NCBI RefSeq assembly: GCF_014695585.1
Contig: NZ_JACJON010000037.1
Span: 22,468-86,467, forward strand
Origin: Microcoleus sp. FACHB-831
GTDB taxonomy: Bacteria; Cyanobacteriota; Cyanobacteriia; Cyanobacteriales; FACHB-T130
Length of the DNA: 64,000 bases
Direction of reading: 5' to 3'
How positions within the stretch are numbered: the first letter of the stretch is position 1; every line of letters begins with the position of its first letter. Position numbers and translations under genes: made by a program. Positions 1 to 8,945 of this stretch are shown here, one piece after another. Under the pieces are notes generated by a model. That model was given only the letters and a program-made list of their open reading frames with translations. It was not told where the DNA came from and made no database searches.

Positions 1-2
1 TA

Positions 3-272
3 TGGGAATCTTTGCCTCCTGTCTATCGCCAATGTGCGGTGGCTTATACGGATTTTTGGGCAGCGTATGGGGCAGTGTTCCCGAGCAAACGACATCTCAC
101 TGTCGGCAAGGAAACCGGAAAAACCAACAAAATCGAGCGCTTCAACAATACATTGAGACAACGTGTATCCCGATTAGTGCGAAAAACCTTGTCCTTTTCC
201 AAATCGTTGGAAAATCACATTAGTGCCATCTGGTATTTCATCCATCACTACAATGCATCATTACTTGTGTAG
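3..272 (+). CDS. IS1-family transposase, C-terminal part (cut by window start)
   Basis: This is the C-terminal part of a DDE transposase. The frame is open from base 3 and ends with TAG at 270-272. The visible protein carries the IS1-type strings PPVYRQCAVAYTDFWAAY and GKTNKIERFNNTLRQR followed by IWYFIHHYN, which are characteristic of the InsB-like catalytic half of IS1 transposases. An internal TTG at 12 could act as a start, but the reading frame clearly continues upstream, so I treat the gene as partial. The element ends within a few bases, at a terminal-repeat-like sequence (269-279). The N-terminal part and the left end lie outside the window, so intactness cannot be judged. Confidence 0.85.
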   Translation, partial: WESLPPVYRQCAVAYTDFWAAYGAVFPSKRHLTVGKETGKTNKIERFNNTLRQRVSRLVRKTLSFSKSLENHISAIWYFIHHYNASLLV

Positions 273-279
273 CACTACC
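269..279 (+). mobile_element. Probable right terminal repeat of the IS1-family element
   Basis: The sequence GTAGCACTACC overlaps the transposase stop codon and would read GGTAGTGCTAC from the other end, a plausible terminal inverted repeat for cyanobacterial IS1-like elements. The left partner and target duplication are outside the window. The boundary lies about 11 bp from the stop codon of the next gene. Confidence 0.5.
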
Positions 280-289
280 TTTTTTTTCT

Positions 290-1618
290 CTAATCCTCCG
301 GGGGTAAGCGTTCGAGCAGTACATACCCAAAACTCTCTAGCCTGGACAGCAGACTGGCGATCGCCTCCATTGCTTCCGGCTCACTAATAGGCTCCAACGT
401 CACGGGCTGCAAGGGACTCAACGAATGATACCGCTTTGCCAGCGATACCGCAGACTGCGCCCCCTCCAGCAGGGGTAGGAGACATGATGCCATCGTACTT
501 TCCACTAGCAGAGTCTTGTTACCCACAGACAGATGCCGATTCATCTCAAACAGTTGTGAATTGTTCAGGCGTGCAATCAGGTCTTCTTTAAACGTCTGAG
601 TTCTGAGTTGAGGATGTAAATGCGCCCCTACTTGGAGCCAGTCTTCTGTTGTCCACTCAGCAACTGGCACAAAGGATTTATCCTCGGAAGGATGACCGCA
701 CCAAAAGTCAAGCAGACGATGCGCAGGATGTAGCAGGTCAAATAGATGCAGCCGTTGTTCTATGGAAATTTCTGGCAGGGTTAATCCTAAAAATATTGGC
801 AAGTTATCCGGTTCTTTGAACAAGTCCATCAATTCCCACGAGCGCCAATCCACCATACTAACAAACTCTAAATCGGCAGCTCTCAATGCCGAAAACATTT
901 CAGGAATGCTATAACCTTTATCACCCTGTAATAAATGATTCATTAAAATCATCTCGTCGTCTTTTTCCAATTCAGCTCTCCAAGTTATTTGCTTCAACAA
1001 GACATCATCTTTCAGCGATCTCATCGTTTCCCGAACCAATTCAATTTCGTCTTTTCCTGGGTTGGCATCCATCAATTCCATCATTTTGAATACTTCTTGA
1101 GCGCGGAACAAACCAACACGCTCCAGTGCCGAATGCAAATTGGTACGGATAATACCATCGCGCTTCAAAACTGACTTCATTGCTTGCAACCCAGCCACAG
1201 GATCGGGCAGCAGGTAGAGAACCTCATCATTGTTAATGTAGTCAAATTCAATACCCAAGCTGGGTATTTCATCGATTGAAAGAGCATAGAATTCTGCTTT
1301 ATCGAATCCGTGATACTGCAATCGTTTTCTCGCTAGCTTGATAGATTCTTCTGATATATCAATCCCCACGATTTTCGCGCCTGGATTCGCTTCTGCCAAA
1401 ATCAGAGACGTGTAACCGCTGCCGCAGCCTGCATCTAATATCGCTTTATTCTCGTTATCTATAACTTGTTGATTCCTTAAATAGTAAGCTGTAATAAGGT
1501 TATGAATATACAGCTTATTGTGCTTCTTTGCAGATGTTTCTAGGGGAATCCTAGGATACGGAGAAGTTTCAAATTGCTGACGTATTTTGTCTATGAACTC
1601 AGCTGATTGTTTTTCCAT
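290..1618 (-). CDS. SAM-dependent methyltransferase with C-terminal regulatory domain
   Basis: A 442-residue class I methyltransferase. The SAM-binding motif I LDAGCGSGYT is at residues 61-70, followed by GIDISEESI, the acidic loop after strand 2. A short N-terminal signature with YPRIPLE (about residues 21-27) precedes it, as in a cyanobacterial/proteobacterial group of large methyltransferases. Residues from about 200 onward resemble the methyltransferase regulatory domain (PF10119-like) and a second all-alpha domain. The substrate is unknown; peptide or small-molecule methylation are both possible. The gene ends 11 bp from the IS1-like element, which may have removed its original terminator. 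The start is the first ATG; no other gene is co-transcribed with it. Confidence 0.8.
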   Translation of the reverse strand: MEKQSAEFIDKIRQQFETSPYPRIPLETSAKKHNKLYIHNLITAYYLRNQQVIDNENKAILDAGCGSGYTSLILAEANPGAKIVGIDISEESIKLARKRLQYHGFDKAEFYALSIDEIPSLGIEFDYINNDEVLYLLPDPVAGLQAMKSVLKRDGIIRTNLHSALERVGLFRAQEVFKMMELMDANPGKDEIELVRETMRSLKDDVLLKQITWRAELEKDDEMILMNHLLQGDKGYSIPEMFSALRAADLEFVSMVDWRSWELMDLFKEPDNLPIFLGLTLPEISIEQRLHLFDLLHPAHRLLDFWCGHPSEDKSFVPVAEWTTEDWLQVGAHLHPQLRTQTFKEDLIARLNNSQLFEMNRHLSVGNKTLLVESTMASCLLPLLEGAQSAVSLAKRYHSLSPLQPVTLEPISEPEAMEAIASLLSRLESFGYVLLERLPPED

Positions 1619-1811
1619 GTTTGTTTATCTCCAATTCTTTTTTATATTACTTTGAATTGACTAGACGGGGCACTTAACCTTAAGTATTTCCATTTTTAGC
1701 TTAAAAGTAAACTAAGCTAAGCTGCATACCCCGCTTTTTCCCAGATTTCCATTTCTAGCGAACACAGTTATAATAAATAAAACGTAGTCGTTATGAGTTC
1801 ATATAATTTAC

Positions 1812-3191
1812 ATGGCAAACGCAACTGTAGAGAACTTGGTGATTATCGGCTCTGGCCCTGCTGGGTATACCGCTGCCATATATGCGGCGCGGGCCAACCT
1901 GAAACCCTTTGTGTTTGAAGGCTTTCAAGCTGGGGGGCTACCCGGCGGGCAGCTAATGACCACGACGGAAGTCGAGAATTTTCCTGGTTTTCCAGAGGGG
2001 ATTACGGGGCCGGAATTGATGGATAGAATGAAAGCGCAGGCAGAGCGCTGGGGGGCTGAGTTAGTAACCGAAGATGTAATATCGGTTGACTTGAGCCAGC
2101 GTCCTTTTATTGTCCGCTCTGAGGAACGGGAAGTGAGAACTCACAGCATTGTAATTGCAACTGGCGCGACGGCGAAACGGTTAGGGCTACCCAGCGAGCA
2201 TGACTTTTGGAGTCGGGGGATTTCGGCTTGCGCTATCTGCGATGGTGCAACTCCGATTTTTCACGGCGCGGAACTCGCTGTGGTTGGAGGGGGTGACTCT
2301 GCGGCGGAAGAATCGGTTTACCTTACCAAGTATGGCTCTCACGTTCATATGCTGGTGCGGGGAGAGAAGATGCGGGCAAGTAAAGCCATGCAGGATCGCG
2401 TTTTGAATAACCCCAAAATTACGGTTCACTGGAACAGCCAGCCAATTGATGTCCTGGGTGAAAATGACCGGATGAATGGGGTGAAACTCCTGAATACTAA
2501 GACTGGTGAGGAGAGCAATCTGGCGGTGAAGGGGTTGTTCTACGCGGTTGGTCATAAACCCAACACTTCTCTATTTAAGGGTCAGCTGGAACTAGACGAA
2601 GTGGGTTACATCGTAACTAAACATGGTTCCGTAGAAACCAGCATCGAGGGTGTCTTTGCTGCTGGCGATGTACAAGACCATGAGTATCGTCAGGCAATTA
2701 CTGCGGCGGGTACTGGTTGTATGGCGGCAATGTTAGCAGAACGTTGGCTTTCTGTTAATAATCTGATCCAGGAGTATCGCCAGCAGATGCAGACATCTGA
2801 AACACCGGATACACCTACAAAGCCTGGTGCTGAGAAAGCTAATCTAACACCAGAGGAGGCGTTTGATCCGAATGCCACACGGCATGAGGGGGGCTATGCG
2901 TTGCGGAAGCTTTACCATGATAGCGATCGCCTGCTCGTGGTCAAATACGTCTCCCCCAACTGTGGGCCTTGCCATACCCTCAAGCCCATCTTAAACAAAG
3001 TGGTAGATGAATTTGACGGTAAAATTCACTTTGTAGAAATTGACATCGACAAAGAGCGGGAAATTGCCGAGAATGGTGGTGTCACCGGGACGCCCACAGT
3101 GCAGTTCTTTAAGAACAAAGACTTAGTGGCTGAACTAAAAGGCGTCAAGCAAAAGAGCCAGTTCCGTCAGGTTATTGAACAATATCTGTAG
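1812..3191 (+). CDS. trxB: NADPH-thioredoxin reductase with fused thioredoxin domain (NTRC type)
   Basis: A 459-residue flavoprotein that passes electrons from NADPH through FAD and a redox disulfide to its own thioredoxin domain. In cyanobacteria and chloroplasts such NTRC fusions reduce 2-Cys peroxiredoxins and regulate metabolic enzymes. The FAD motif GSGPAG is at about residues 13-18, the reductase dithiol CAIC at 140-143, an NADPH motif GGGDSA at 159-164, and GVFAAGD in the FAD C-terminal part. A linker of about 50 residues leads to a thioredoxin domain with CGPC at 384-387 and cis-proline in GTPT at about 428. The N-terminal region is slightly longer than in free TrxB. It is a single-gene unit with spacers of about 200 and 330 bp. 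Confidence 0.95.
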   Translation: MANATVENLVIIGSGPAGYTAAIYAARANLKPFVFEGFQAGGLPGGQLMTTTEVENFPGFPEGITGPELMDRMKAQAERWGAELVTEDVISVDLSQRPFIVRSEEREVRTHSIVIATGATAKRLGLPSEHDFWSRGISACAICDGATPIFHGAELAVVGGGDSAAEESVYLTKYGSHVHMLVRGEKMRASKAMQDRVLNNPKITVHWNSQPIDVLGENDRMNGVKLLNTKTGEESNLAVKGLFYAVGHKPNTSLFKGQLELDEVGYIVTKHGSVETSIEGVFAAGDVQDHEYRQAITAAGTGCMAAMLAERWLSVNNLIQEYRQQMQTSETPDTPTKPGAEKANLTPEEAFDPNATRHEGGYALRKLYHDSDRLLVVKYVSPNCGPCHTLKPILNKVVDEFDGKIHFVEIDIDKEREIAENGGVTGTPTVQFFKNKDLVAELKGVKQKSQFRQVIEQYL

Positions 3192-3519
3192 AGATATCCT
3201 AGAAATCAGGTGCAGATAAGTTTTAGGCTCAAGCGGTTTTCCCCCACCAAAAGCCCCTCTGTCTGATTCATGAGGTTCTACCGCCGCCTTTTTATGGGCT
3301 GTTCCTGTAATTTAGCTACTTGGTATAGTAATGAACGTGGGCAGCCCTTTCCACTTTCCAACCCCTGCCTATCCTGCTTTTTGACAACGCACTTTTAGAG
3401 AGTACTCCCCAAAGCTGTAAGCAATCAGTAAATAGCGAATATAGTAAGGATACTAAGGTGCGTTCTACAATCTAACGATAAATTAATGTTTCCTTCTACA
3501 CAGACTAGGGCGCTCGAAT
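3192..3519. other. Intergenic region of 328 bp with one possible hairpin
   Basis: No gene is supported here. GGGCTGTTC (3296-3304) can pair with the GAAC at 3333-3336 and CAGCCC at 3342-3347, a possible stem after the thioredoxin reductase gene. AT-rich sequence just before 3520 may carry the promoter of the following methyltransferase. I looked for a Yfr1-like small RNA, which lies near trxA in some cyanobacteria, and did not see its conserved core. Confidence 0.4.
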
Positions 3520-4104
3520 ATGACAACAGACATTAAAAAACTCCACTTGGGATGTGGAAGAAATATTTTAGAAGGTTGGATAAATTTAGACTATATATCT
3601 CTTACTGGTGTTGATATTGTTGCCGATCTAGATGATTGCCGAAATCAAAAGTTGCCTTTTGAAGATAATAGCATTGATGAATTTTTAGCCAGCCATTTAA
3701 TTGAGCATTTACACAATCCTTTGCCTTTTATGGAAGAAATTCATAGGATTGCGAAACAAGATGCTAAGGCCGTATTTAGAGTTCCTTATGGAGCGAGTGA
3801 TGATGCTTTTGAAGATCCAACTCATGTAAGACAATATTTTTTAAATTCTTTTCAATATTTTGAGCAGCTAGCCTATTGGAGAGCAGACTATGGATACAGA
3901 GGAGACTGGTTAACAGAAAAGATATTTTTAAGGGTTGAAGCTGATAGACATGAAGGAGAAACAACAGAAGAAATCTTGTGGCAAGTCCACACCTTTAGAA
4001 ATATCGTCAAAGAAATGATTGTTGAGTTGAGAGCTATTAAGCCTATACGAGAGCCCCAAAAGGAATTGTATATTCCGCCTAAAATTGAAATTATTTTACT
4101 TTAA
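3520..4104 (+). CDS. Small class I SAM-dependent methyltransferase
   Basis: A 194-residue methyltransferase of the compact type common in polysaccharide and glycan clusters. Motif I LHLGCGRN is at about residues 8-15, followed by GWINLDY and, near residue 65, HLIEHL, a usual sequence of the SAM-binding fold in this group. There is no membrane segment. The gene is AT-richer than its neighbours and precedes a TPR glycosyltransferase by 96 bp, which suggests a sugar or glycan substrate; that link is inference. The ATG start has weak RBS support. Confidence 0.8.
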   Translation: MTTDIKKLHLGCGRNILEGWINLDYISLTGVDIVADLDDCRNQKLPFEDNSIDEFLASHLIEHLHNPLPFMEEIHRIAKQDAKAVFRVPYGASDDAFEDPTHVRQYFLNSFQYFEQLAYWRADYGYRGDWLTEKIFLRVEADRHEGETTEEILWQVHTFRNIVKEMIVELRAIKPIREPQKELYIPPKIEIILL

Positions 4105-4200
4105 AATAATAACTACATTGTTATTATGTTGCGATCAAGGTATAGATATGGCCCCCGGATCCGAACGGCGTAAAGATAGTATAAAGGCGAGGTACATAGT

Positions 4201-5367
4201 ATGGACAAACTCCTAGATGCTTCCCCCAAGCCCATCTTGTCTCTTTGCATGATTGTTAAGAATGAACGTGAGAATTTGCCGCGGTGTTTAGCTAGCGTTA
4301 AATCTTATGTCGATGAAATAATTGTGGTAGACACTGGGTCTCAGGATAATACACCCGAAATAGCGCTAAAATATGGTGCAAAGATTAGCTATTTTGAGTG
4401 GTGCGATGATTTTGCCGCTGCTCGTAATTATGCTATTTCCCAGGCAGCTGGTGAGTGGATTTTAATGTTGGATGCTGACGAAGAGTTAGTCGTTAAGTCA
4501 AATAATTTTCGAGAGAAACTAACTTACAAATCGAAAATTATTGCATATTCATTGAGCCTAAAGGATGCCTATGATGGTGCTAAGATCATAGGAGGATGGC
4601 ATGTAAGGCTGTTCCGTAACCTTACAGATATCACGTATGTAGGCCGCTTCCACGAGTTTTTGAAGTATCAGAACCAAAGTATTAGTCAGGATCAATGCAG
4701 CTACCTAGAAGAAAGTCTGGCTATTTTGCATTATGGCTATGGCAAAGGGAAGTTATTACAAAAACATATAAACCGGAATATCCCTCTTTTGGAAAGCATT
4801 AGACAGGAAGAAGGTCTCGATCTAATGCTTTTGCATGCCCTTGCCGAAGCGTATCAGAAAACCCAACAGATGGAAAAGGTCAAAGAATGTTACTCAGACG
4901 CCTGGGAAAAGCTGCTTCCAAGTCTGCTTGATGGAACTCGACCCCAAGAATTTCGTTCAGTTACAACCTGGGCCTACAACCTGGGATTAGAGGCACTTAA
5001 ACAGAAGGATTATGAAACTGTAAGATTACTTTGTCATAGAGGGCTTGAATGGTGTCCAAATTTCCCACCTCTGCTCCAACTCGGTGGTATAACTTTAGCG
5101 GAATTAGGATTTCTACTAGGGGCAATTCCCTACTTTGAGAGGTGTCTTCAATTAGGCCAAGACGGCAGCTACTACAAAGGAGAACCCTTTAACCCAAATG
5201 TTATGACAAGCCACGCTGCTTACAATCTCGGTTGCGTCTATATGGATATGCAACACTGGCAGGAGGCATTAGCGGCGTTTGAACTAGCGCTTTCTTTTGA
5301 TGCTAACTTCATAGCAGCAAGGGAAAAAATAGACAAAATTAAAGAAGTCTTAGATACTCAAGCATAG
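4201..5367 (+). CDS. Glycosyltransferase family 2 protein with TPR repeats
   Basis: A 388-residue protein. The N-terminal GT2 (GT-A fold) domain shows SLCMIVKNE near residue 15, DTGSQDNT at 44-51 and the metal-binding DADEE at 91-95. From about residue 205 the sequence is helical, with TPR-like repeats ending in an AYNLGCVYMDMQHWQEAL block. The GT2 plus TPR arrangement resembles WaaE-like sugar transferases and the SunS-type peptide glycosyltransferases, so the acceptor could be a glycan or a protein. It lies between a methyltransferase and an ABC permease on the same strand, only 21 bp before the latter. Confidence 0.85.
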   Translation: MDKLLDASPKPILSLCMIVKNERENLPRCLASVKSYVDEIIVVDTGSQDNTPEIALKYGAKISYFEWCDDFAAARNYAISQAAGEWILMLDADEELVVKSNNFREKLTYKSKIIAYSLSLKDAYDGAKIIGGWHVRLFRNLTDITYVGRFHEFLKYQNQSISQDQCSYLEESLAILHYGYGKGKLLQKHINRNIPLLESIRQEEGLDLMLLHALAEAYQKTQQMEKVKECYSDAWEKLLPSLLDGTRPQEFRSVTTWAYNLGLEALKQKDYETVRLLCHRGLEWCPNFPPLLQLGGITLAELGFLLGAIPYFERCLQLGQDGSYYKGEPFNPNVMTSHAAYNLGCVYMDMQHWQEALAAFELALSFDANFIAAREKIDKIKEVLDTQA

Positions 5368-5388
5368 CTTTAACCAAACAATTTATCG

Positions 5389-6294
5389 ATGACTCTTACT
5401 AAGCGATCGCTCCCCCGATTTTTGCGTTTTTCAGGGCGTCCCAGTCTCTCTATGCAGATGATGGCGGTGGGATTGGTTATTACTCTAATGTTTGTGCTGA
5501 TAGCAATATTTGCTCCCATGTTTCAGGCTTGGGGATGGTTGCAAAATCCCCTCGAGCAACTCAGTAACCCAATTCACGAAGCACCCTCCGCACGTCATTG
5601 GTTTGGCACAAGTCGCCAAGGCTACGATGTTTTCTCGCGGACGTTGTATGGTAGCCAAGCCGCCTTGCAAGTGGTGATTCTGGCTACGGCGCTGAGTCTA
5701 GTAGTGGGTGTTCCCCTTGGCTTACTCAGCGGTTATGTGGGGGGAAGGATAGATCGAGTGCTGCTGTTTTTGATGGATACAATTTATACTCTGCCGGGGT
5801 TGCTGCTGTCAGTAACGCTGGCTTTTGTAGTGGGGCGGGGGGTATTGAATGCAGCGATCGCGTTAAGCATTTCCTACATCCCCCAATACTACCGCGTCGT
5901 CCGCAACCACACCGCCAGCGTAAAAACCGAACTCTTCATCGAAGCCGCTCAAGCAATGGGCGCATCCACCTGGACGGTTCTCTCGCGCTACCTGTTTCTC
6001 AACGTAATTCAGAGCGTGCCCGTACTCTTCACCCTCAACGCCGCCGATGCCATTTTAATACTAGGCAGCTTGGGATTTCTGGGCTTGGGCTTGCCTCTGG
6101 GAACGCCAGAATGGGGTCAAGATTTACGCGAGGCTCTCAACGCCCTCCCTACGGGAATTTGGTGGACAGCGCTTTTCCCTGGGTTGGCGCTGACACTCAT
6201 GGTGGTGGGATTGTCTCTAGTAGGAGAGGGCTTGAGCGAGTTTGTCAATCCCCGGCTGCGGCGAGAAAATTGGAACCAAAAATCCCCTGAGTAA
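5389..6294 (+). CDS. ABC transporter permease, DppC/OppC type
   Basis: A 301-residue inner-membrane permease of the peptide/nickel importer family. A first membrane helix at about 25-47 is followed by the family signature HWFGTSRQGYDVFSR at 70-84, several further hydrophobic segments and the EAA loop EAAQAMGAS at 185-193, which contacts the ATPase. The partner DppB-type permease, the ATPases and the binding protein are not in this window, so the gene is an orphan as seen here; cyanobacterial oligopeptide transporter genes are often scattered. It starts 21 bp after the glycosyltransferase and may be co-transcribed with it. Confidence 0.88.
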   Translation: MTLTKRSLPRFLRFSGRPSLSMQMMAVGLVITLMFVLIAIFAPMFQAWGWLQNPLEQLSNPIHEAPSARHWFGTSRQGYDVFSRTLYGSQAALQVVILATALSLVVGVPLGLLSGYVGGRIDRVLLFLMDTIYTLPGLLLSVTLAFVVGRGVLNAAIALSISYIPQYYRVVRNHTASVKTELFIEAAQAMGASTWTVLSRYLFLNVIQSVPVLFTLNAADAILILGSLGFLGLGLPLGTPEWGQDLREALNALPTGIWWTALFPGLALTLMVVGLSLVGEGLSEFVNPRLRRENWNQKSPE

Positions 6295-6319
6295 AGTCAA
6301 TTATCTTAGTAATAGTAAG

Positions 6320-6334
6320 GTGGGCAATGCCCAC
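6320..6334. repeat. Short palindromic repeat GTGGGC-AAT-GCCCAC
   Basis: Perfect 6-bp arms around a 3-nt loop just after the ABC permease gene. The same palindrome recurs at 57279-57295 and, with one mismatch, at 57309-57325. It is therefore a dispersed repeat and not simply a local terminator. Confidence 0.6.
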
Positions 6335-6372
6335 ACTAAACAAACTGGCTATTTTTCTAATTGGAGATTTTA

Positions 6373-6585
6373 ATGAAAGACAATATTTCCTTAGTTGGCG
6401 CCGCCGCGGGTGGTTTTATGCTTTCCATCGCCGTCGCTGGCATACTAAGGGCGGCTCCAGTGACATCCCCGCAGGCGCAACCAAGTCTCACTTCAACCCA
6501 AGTGGCTCAGTTGCACATCAAACCCGGTCATCCGGATGAAGAGGTTAATTATAACCTTAGTCAAATGTTGTCTGCGGAAAATTAA
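6373..6585 (+). CDS. Small conserved-type hypothetical membrane-anchored protein
   Basis: A 70-residue protein. The start at 6373 is chosen because GGAG lies 6 nt upstream; an upstream TTG in frame is less likely. Residues 7-25 form one hydrophobic helix (LVGAAAGGFMLSIAVAGIL), followed by a Pro/Ser/Gln-rich stretch and an acidic tail. It could be a single-pass membrane protein or carry an uncleaved signal. I recognise no family. Confidence 0.5.
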   Translation: MKDNISLVGAAAGGFMLSIAVAGILRAAPVTSPQAQPSLTSTQVAQLHIKPGHPDEEVNYNLSQMLSAEN

Positions 6586-6681
6586 CTGCGGGTCATTCCA
6601 CAAATTTAGGGAGCTAGAAATAGTTTTCGCAGCTTGAGAGAAAAAAACAAAAAAGCTCTAGGGTAGCCAGGAATATTTTAT

Positions 6682-6774
6682 GTGGGCAATACCGAAAACC
6701 GATTGGGCAAACTTTGGGTAATACCTAACCTGATGAGTTCGGTTGAGCGAACGCTGAAAAAACATGATTATTAG
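6682..6774 (+). other. Possible short decayed coding remnant in a 227-bp spacer
   Basis: From a GTG at 6682 the frame gives a 30-residue protein-like string with GKLWVIP and VERTLKK, stops at TAG 6772-6774, then continues in the same frame with LKKLVFELAKKQY. This could be the eroded end of a gene, but chance is not excluded and I recognise no family. Confidence 0.15.
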
Positions 6775-6812
6775 CTCAAAAAACTGGTGTTTGAATTAGC
6801 CAAAAAGCAGTA

Positions 6813-8279
6813 TTAAGGGGAATTTGTCGTAAGTTCAACTATGTATTGTTCGATTAGCGCCGCAGTTTGATAGTCTGCCATTGCTTCTCGTCGCGTTGCT
6901 TCTTTTTGTAGCACTTGCACTATTTCTGCCGTCCACAAATTGACTTGCTCTGTATCTGCCTCCATCATTGGTAACATCCAGGTAGCTTGGGCTTGTGCTT
7001 CTTGCCCTTGCAAAAGGAATGTCAACCCTAGATGCCAGTAGTTGGACATTACCTCTGGACACGCCTCAATCGCCTCCTCGTAGAAAGTCGTTGCTTGACT
7101 ATATTTACCGTGAATTAAACATTGGTATGCCTGCTGCTGCAAATCGGCAGAAATAGCAGTTTTTGCCTGAATACTGCTTAACCATTCAACCCACTTCCCA
7201 GCGCGAACTGACCAAGTATATTCGCTATTAACGTAATTAACCTGCCGCCGAAGATGAGATTCGGCATTTGTGCTGTCCGCTGCGGTACATTCTCTAATAA
7301 CCTGGACAGTCTCTTCAAAAAAACGGTTTTTGTATGCTTCCCAGCCGCCTTCAATAGGTATTAAACGGGCAAATCCCGCAGTGGTTTCTGGCAATGCTGC
7401 CAAGTCGCTGGTAACAACAAAACAACCGCTTGCCATTGCTTCCATCACAGCAATACACGAGGTTTCGGAGAAGGTGTTGGGATAGGCTAGTGCTGTAACT
7501 GACCGGAGTTCGCGGGCAAGATCTGGTTGTGGGATGGAACCGATGTACTCAACTCCTTCTGTCTCCCGGCACTTGCGGTATAGCACGCCGAACTCAGACT
7601 CATCGGCTGCTTGAGCAAACTGATAAACTTTCATGCTCGAAAACACTTTAAGTCTGGTTCCAGGTACTGCTTTGCGAATCCTGGGGAAAACTTCGAGCAG
7701 GATATCGAGACCTCGAAAAGGTGTACTTGTGTAGGCAAGAATCGGTGGTTTGGACTTGTGCGCGAGTATGGGGGTGCTATCGGGGAACAGCTTGCCGAAA
7801 GCAGGTGCGATCGCGTTGCGTAAAACAAAGCTACGAGTAATATCGATGTTAAATTCCTGATGGAAGCGATCGCGCTGCCAATCGCTCACCATTGCAATTC
7901 CATCATAAATATCTCGTTGAGCAGGATTTTGCAACTGCTGCATTACTGGCTGGTTGTGAGCGTGTTGAGTCCAGAGAATTAGCCGAGTATTCTCTCCTAT
8001 AGAAGACCGGATTTGCACTCCTTCTACTGCAAACTTTAGTACAATCAAAGCTTCTAGGGACTGTAGCAATTGCCCAGACACCTTACTCCAGGGCAGGCAC
8101 ATCACGCCGCGAGACATCCCTGCTATTGAGCTATTGTTCAGTAAAAATACCTCATGTCCCTGTAAGGCCAGTGCTTCAGCGAGGTAACAACAGGCTGACT
8201 CAGAACCTCCCAGCGGCACTTGGTAGGCGCTTTCAACGTTGTAGTCGGTACCTGTGAAGTCTGCAAATGCAATTTTCAT
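6813..8279 (-). CDS. Glycosyltransferase family 4 protein with C-terminal TPR
   Basis: A 488-residue GT-B fold transferase. The N-terminal LGGSESA at about residues 23-29 is the nucleotide-sugar loop typical of this group, and the C-terminal Rossmann half has NTFSETSCIAVMEAMASG, the E-x7-E signature of GT4. Residues after about 380 form TPR-like helices (QAYQCLIHGKYSQATTFYEEA). Sugar donor and acceptor are unknown. It runs opposite to its neighbours, facing the glycan genes to its left and diverging from the 1103-residue multidomain protein across a 666-bp gap. It resembles cyanobacterial TPR-containing surface-glycan transferases. Confidence 0.85.
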   Translation of the reverse strand: MKIAFADFTGTDYNVESAYQVPLGGSESACCYLAEALALQGHEVFLLNNSSIAGMSRGVMCLPWSKVSGQLLQSLEALIVLKFAVEGVQIRSSIGENTRLILWTQHAHNQPVMQQLQNPAQRDIYDGIAMVSDWQRDRFHQEFNIDITRSFVLRNAIAPAFGKLFPDSTPILAHKSKPPILAYTSTPFRGLDILLEVFPRIRKAVPGTRLKVFSSMKVYQFAQAADESEFGVLYRKCRETEGVEYIGSIPQPDLARELRSVTALAYPNTFSETSCIAVMEAMASGCFVVTSDLAALPETTAGFARLIPIEGGWEAYKNRFFEETVQVIRECTAADSTNAESHLRRQVNYVNSEYTWSVRAGKWVEWLSSIQAKTAISADLQQQAYQCLIHGKYSQATTFYEEAIEACPEVMSNYWHLGLTFLLQGQEAQAQATWMLPMMEADTEQVNLWTAEIVQVLQKEATRREAMADYQTAALIEQYIVELTTNSP

Positions 8280-8945
8280 AAATTTTCCTCCAAAACTAGC
8301 TACCCTTTCTCAATTAGAGTTACCACTTGCCGTAATATTTGCTACTTTAAATATTAAATTTCTAAAACTGCCCTTTTTGGCATGGTTCGCTTACCAAACT
8401 ATCGTTTATAGGGGGTTATACTTAATATATGTATATTTAAATTACATTATTTAACAACATTATTTATTGCTTAAATCTCAACAAATAGCCGCTGACGCAG
8501 AATGCTAATAATGTCGTTTTTATCTATTTTAGGCATATTATTAAAATATCTATAATTTCTTCTGGGTATGCTTGGAGATGTCTTGGGTAGCCAAGTGCGG
8601 GTCTATTGAGGCTCCAACATAGCATTAAAATACCCAAGCGCGATCGTCGCCATTGCTGTCGGTATCCTAGTCCCACATAAAACCCGAACGGCTCTCTTAG
8701 CCCCAAGGGAATGTAGCTAATTCTTTGAGTCTGGGCAGAAACATCTAGAGTTATACTTAAGCCATGTGACTCAGCTTCGCAATCGTTGAATTCATAATAT
8801 TTTGGCAAGTTTACTGTATACAAGTCGCGTAATTCATTGATGCCGCTTAGGCTAGAAAAGCAAAGACATCAACTTTCGTGTTCGCTCTCCAAACTCACTT
8901 GCAGGCAAATTAGAAATTGAGATAGCTGAATTAGAGGAAGACACC
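8280..8945. other. AT-rich 666-bp gap between divergent glycan genes
   Basis: The gap separates the GT4-TPR gene (minus) from the 1103-residue multidomain gene (plus) and must contain both promoters. Only one weak gene candidate is seen (8524-8823, minus). The first 200 bp are very AT-rich. Confidence 0.4.
8524..8823 (-). CDS. Doubtful 99-residue hypothetical protein
   Basis: An open frame of 99 residues with an ATG start but no clear RBS. It contains GFYVGLGYRQQ, faintly like the GFYVGTGMR of the small gene at the right end of the window, but the rest does not align. The C-terminal half is basic, then hydrophobic. It may be a real small gene, a fragment or chance. Confidence 0.25.
   Translation of the reverse strand: MYTVNLPKYYEFNDCEAESHGLSITLDVSAQTQRISYIPLGLREPFGFYVGLGYRQQWRRSRLGILMLCWSLNRPALGYPRHLQAYPEEIIDILIICLK

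Noticed and set aside
3192..3519. Yfr1-type small RNA next to the thioredoxin reductase gene
   Set aside because: Its conserved unpaired core was not found, and the usual trxA/guaB context is absent.
6730..6760. Hammerhead-ribozyme-like core CTGATGA, stem GTTCG/CGAAC, then GAAA
   Set aside because: Three extra bases (GCT) separate the stem from GAAA, and I find no flanking stems I and III with the cleavage triplet. The fit is by chance, probably inside a decayed coding segment.
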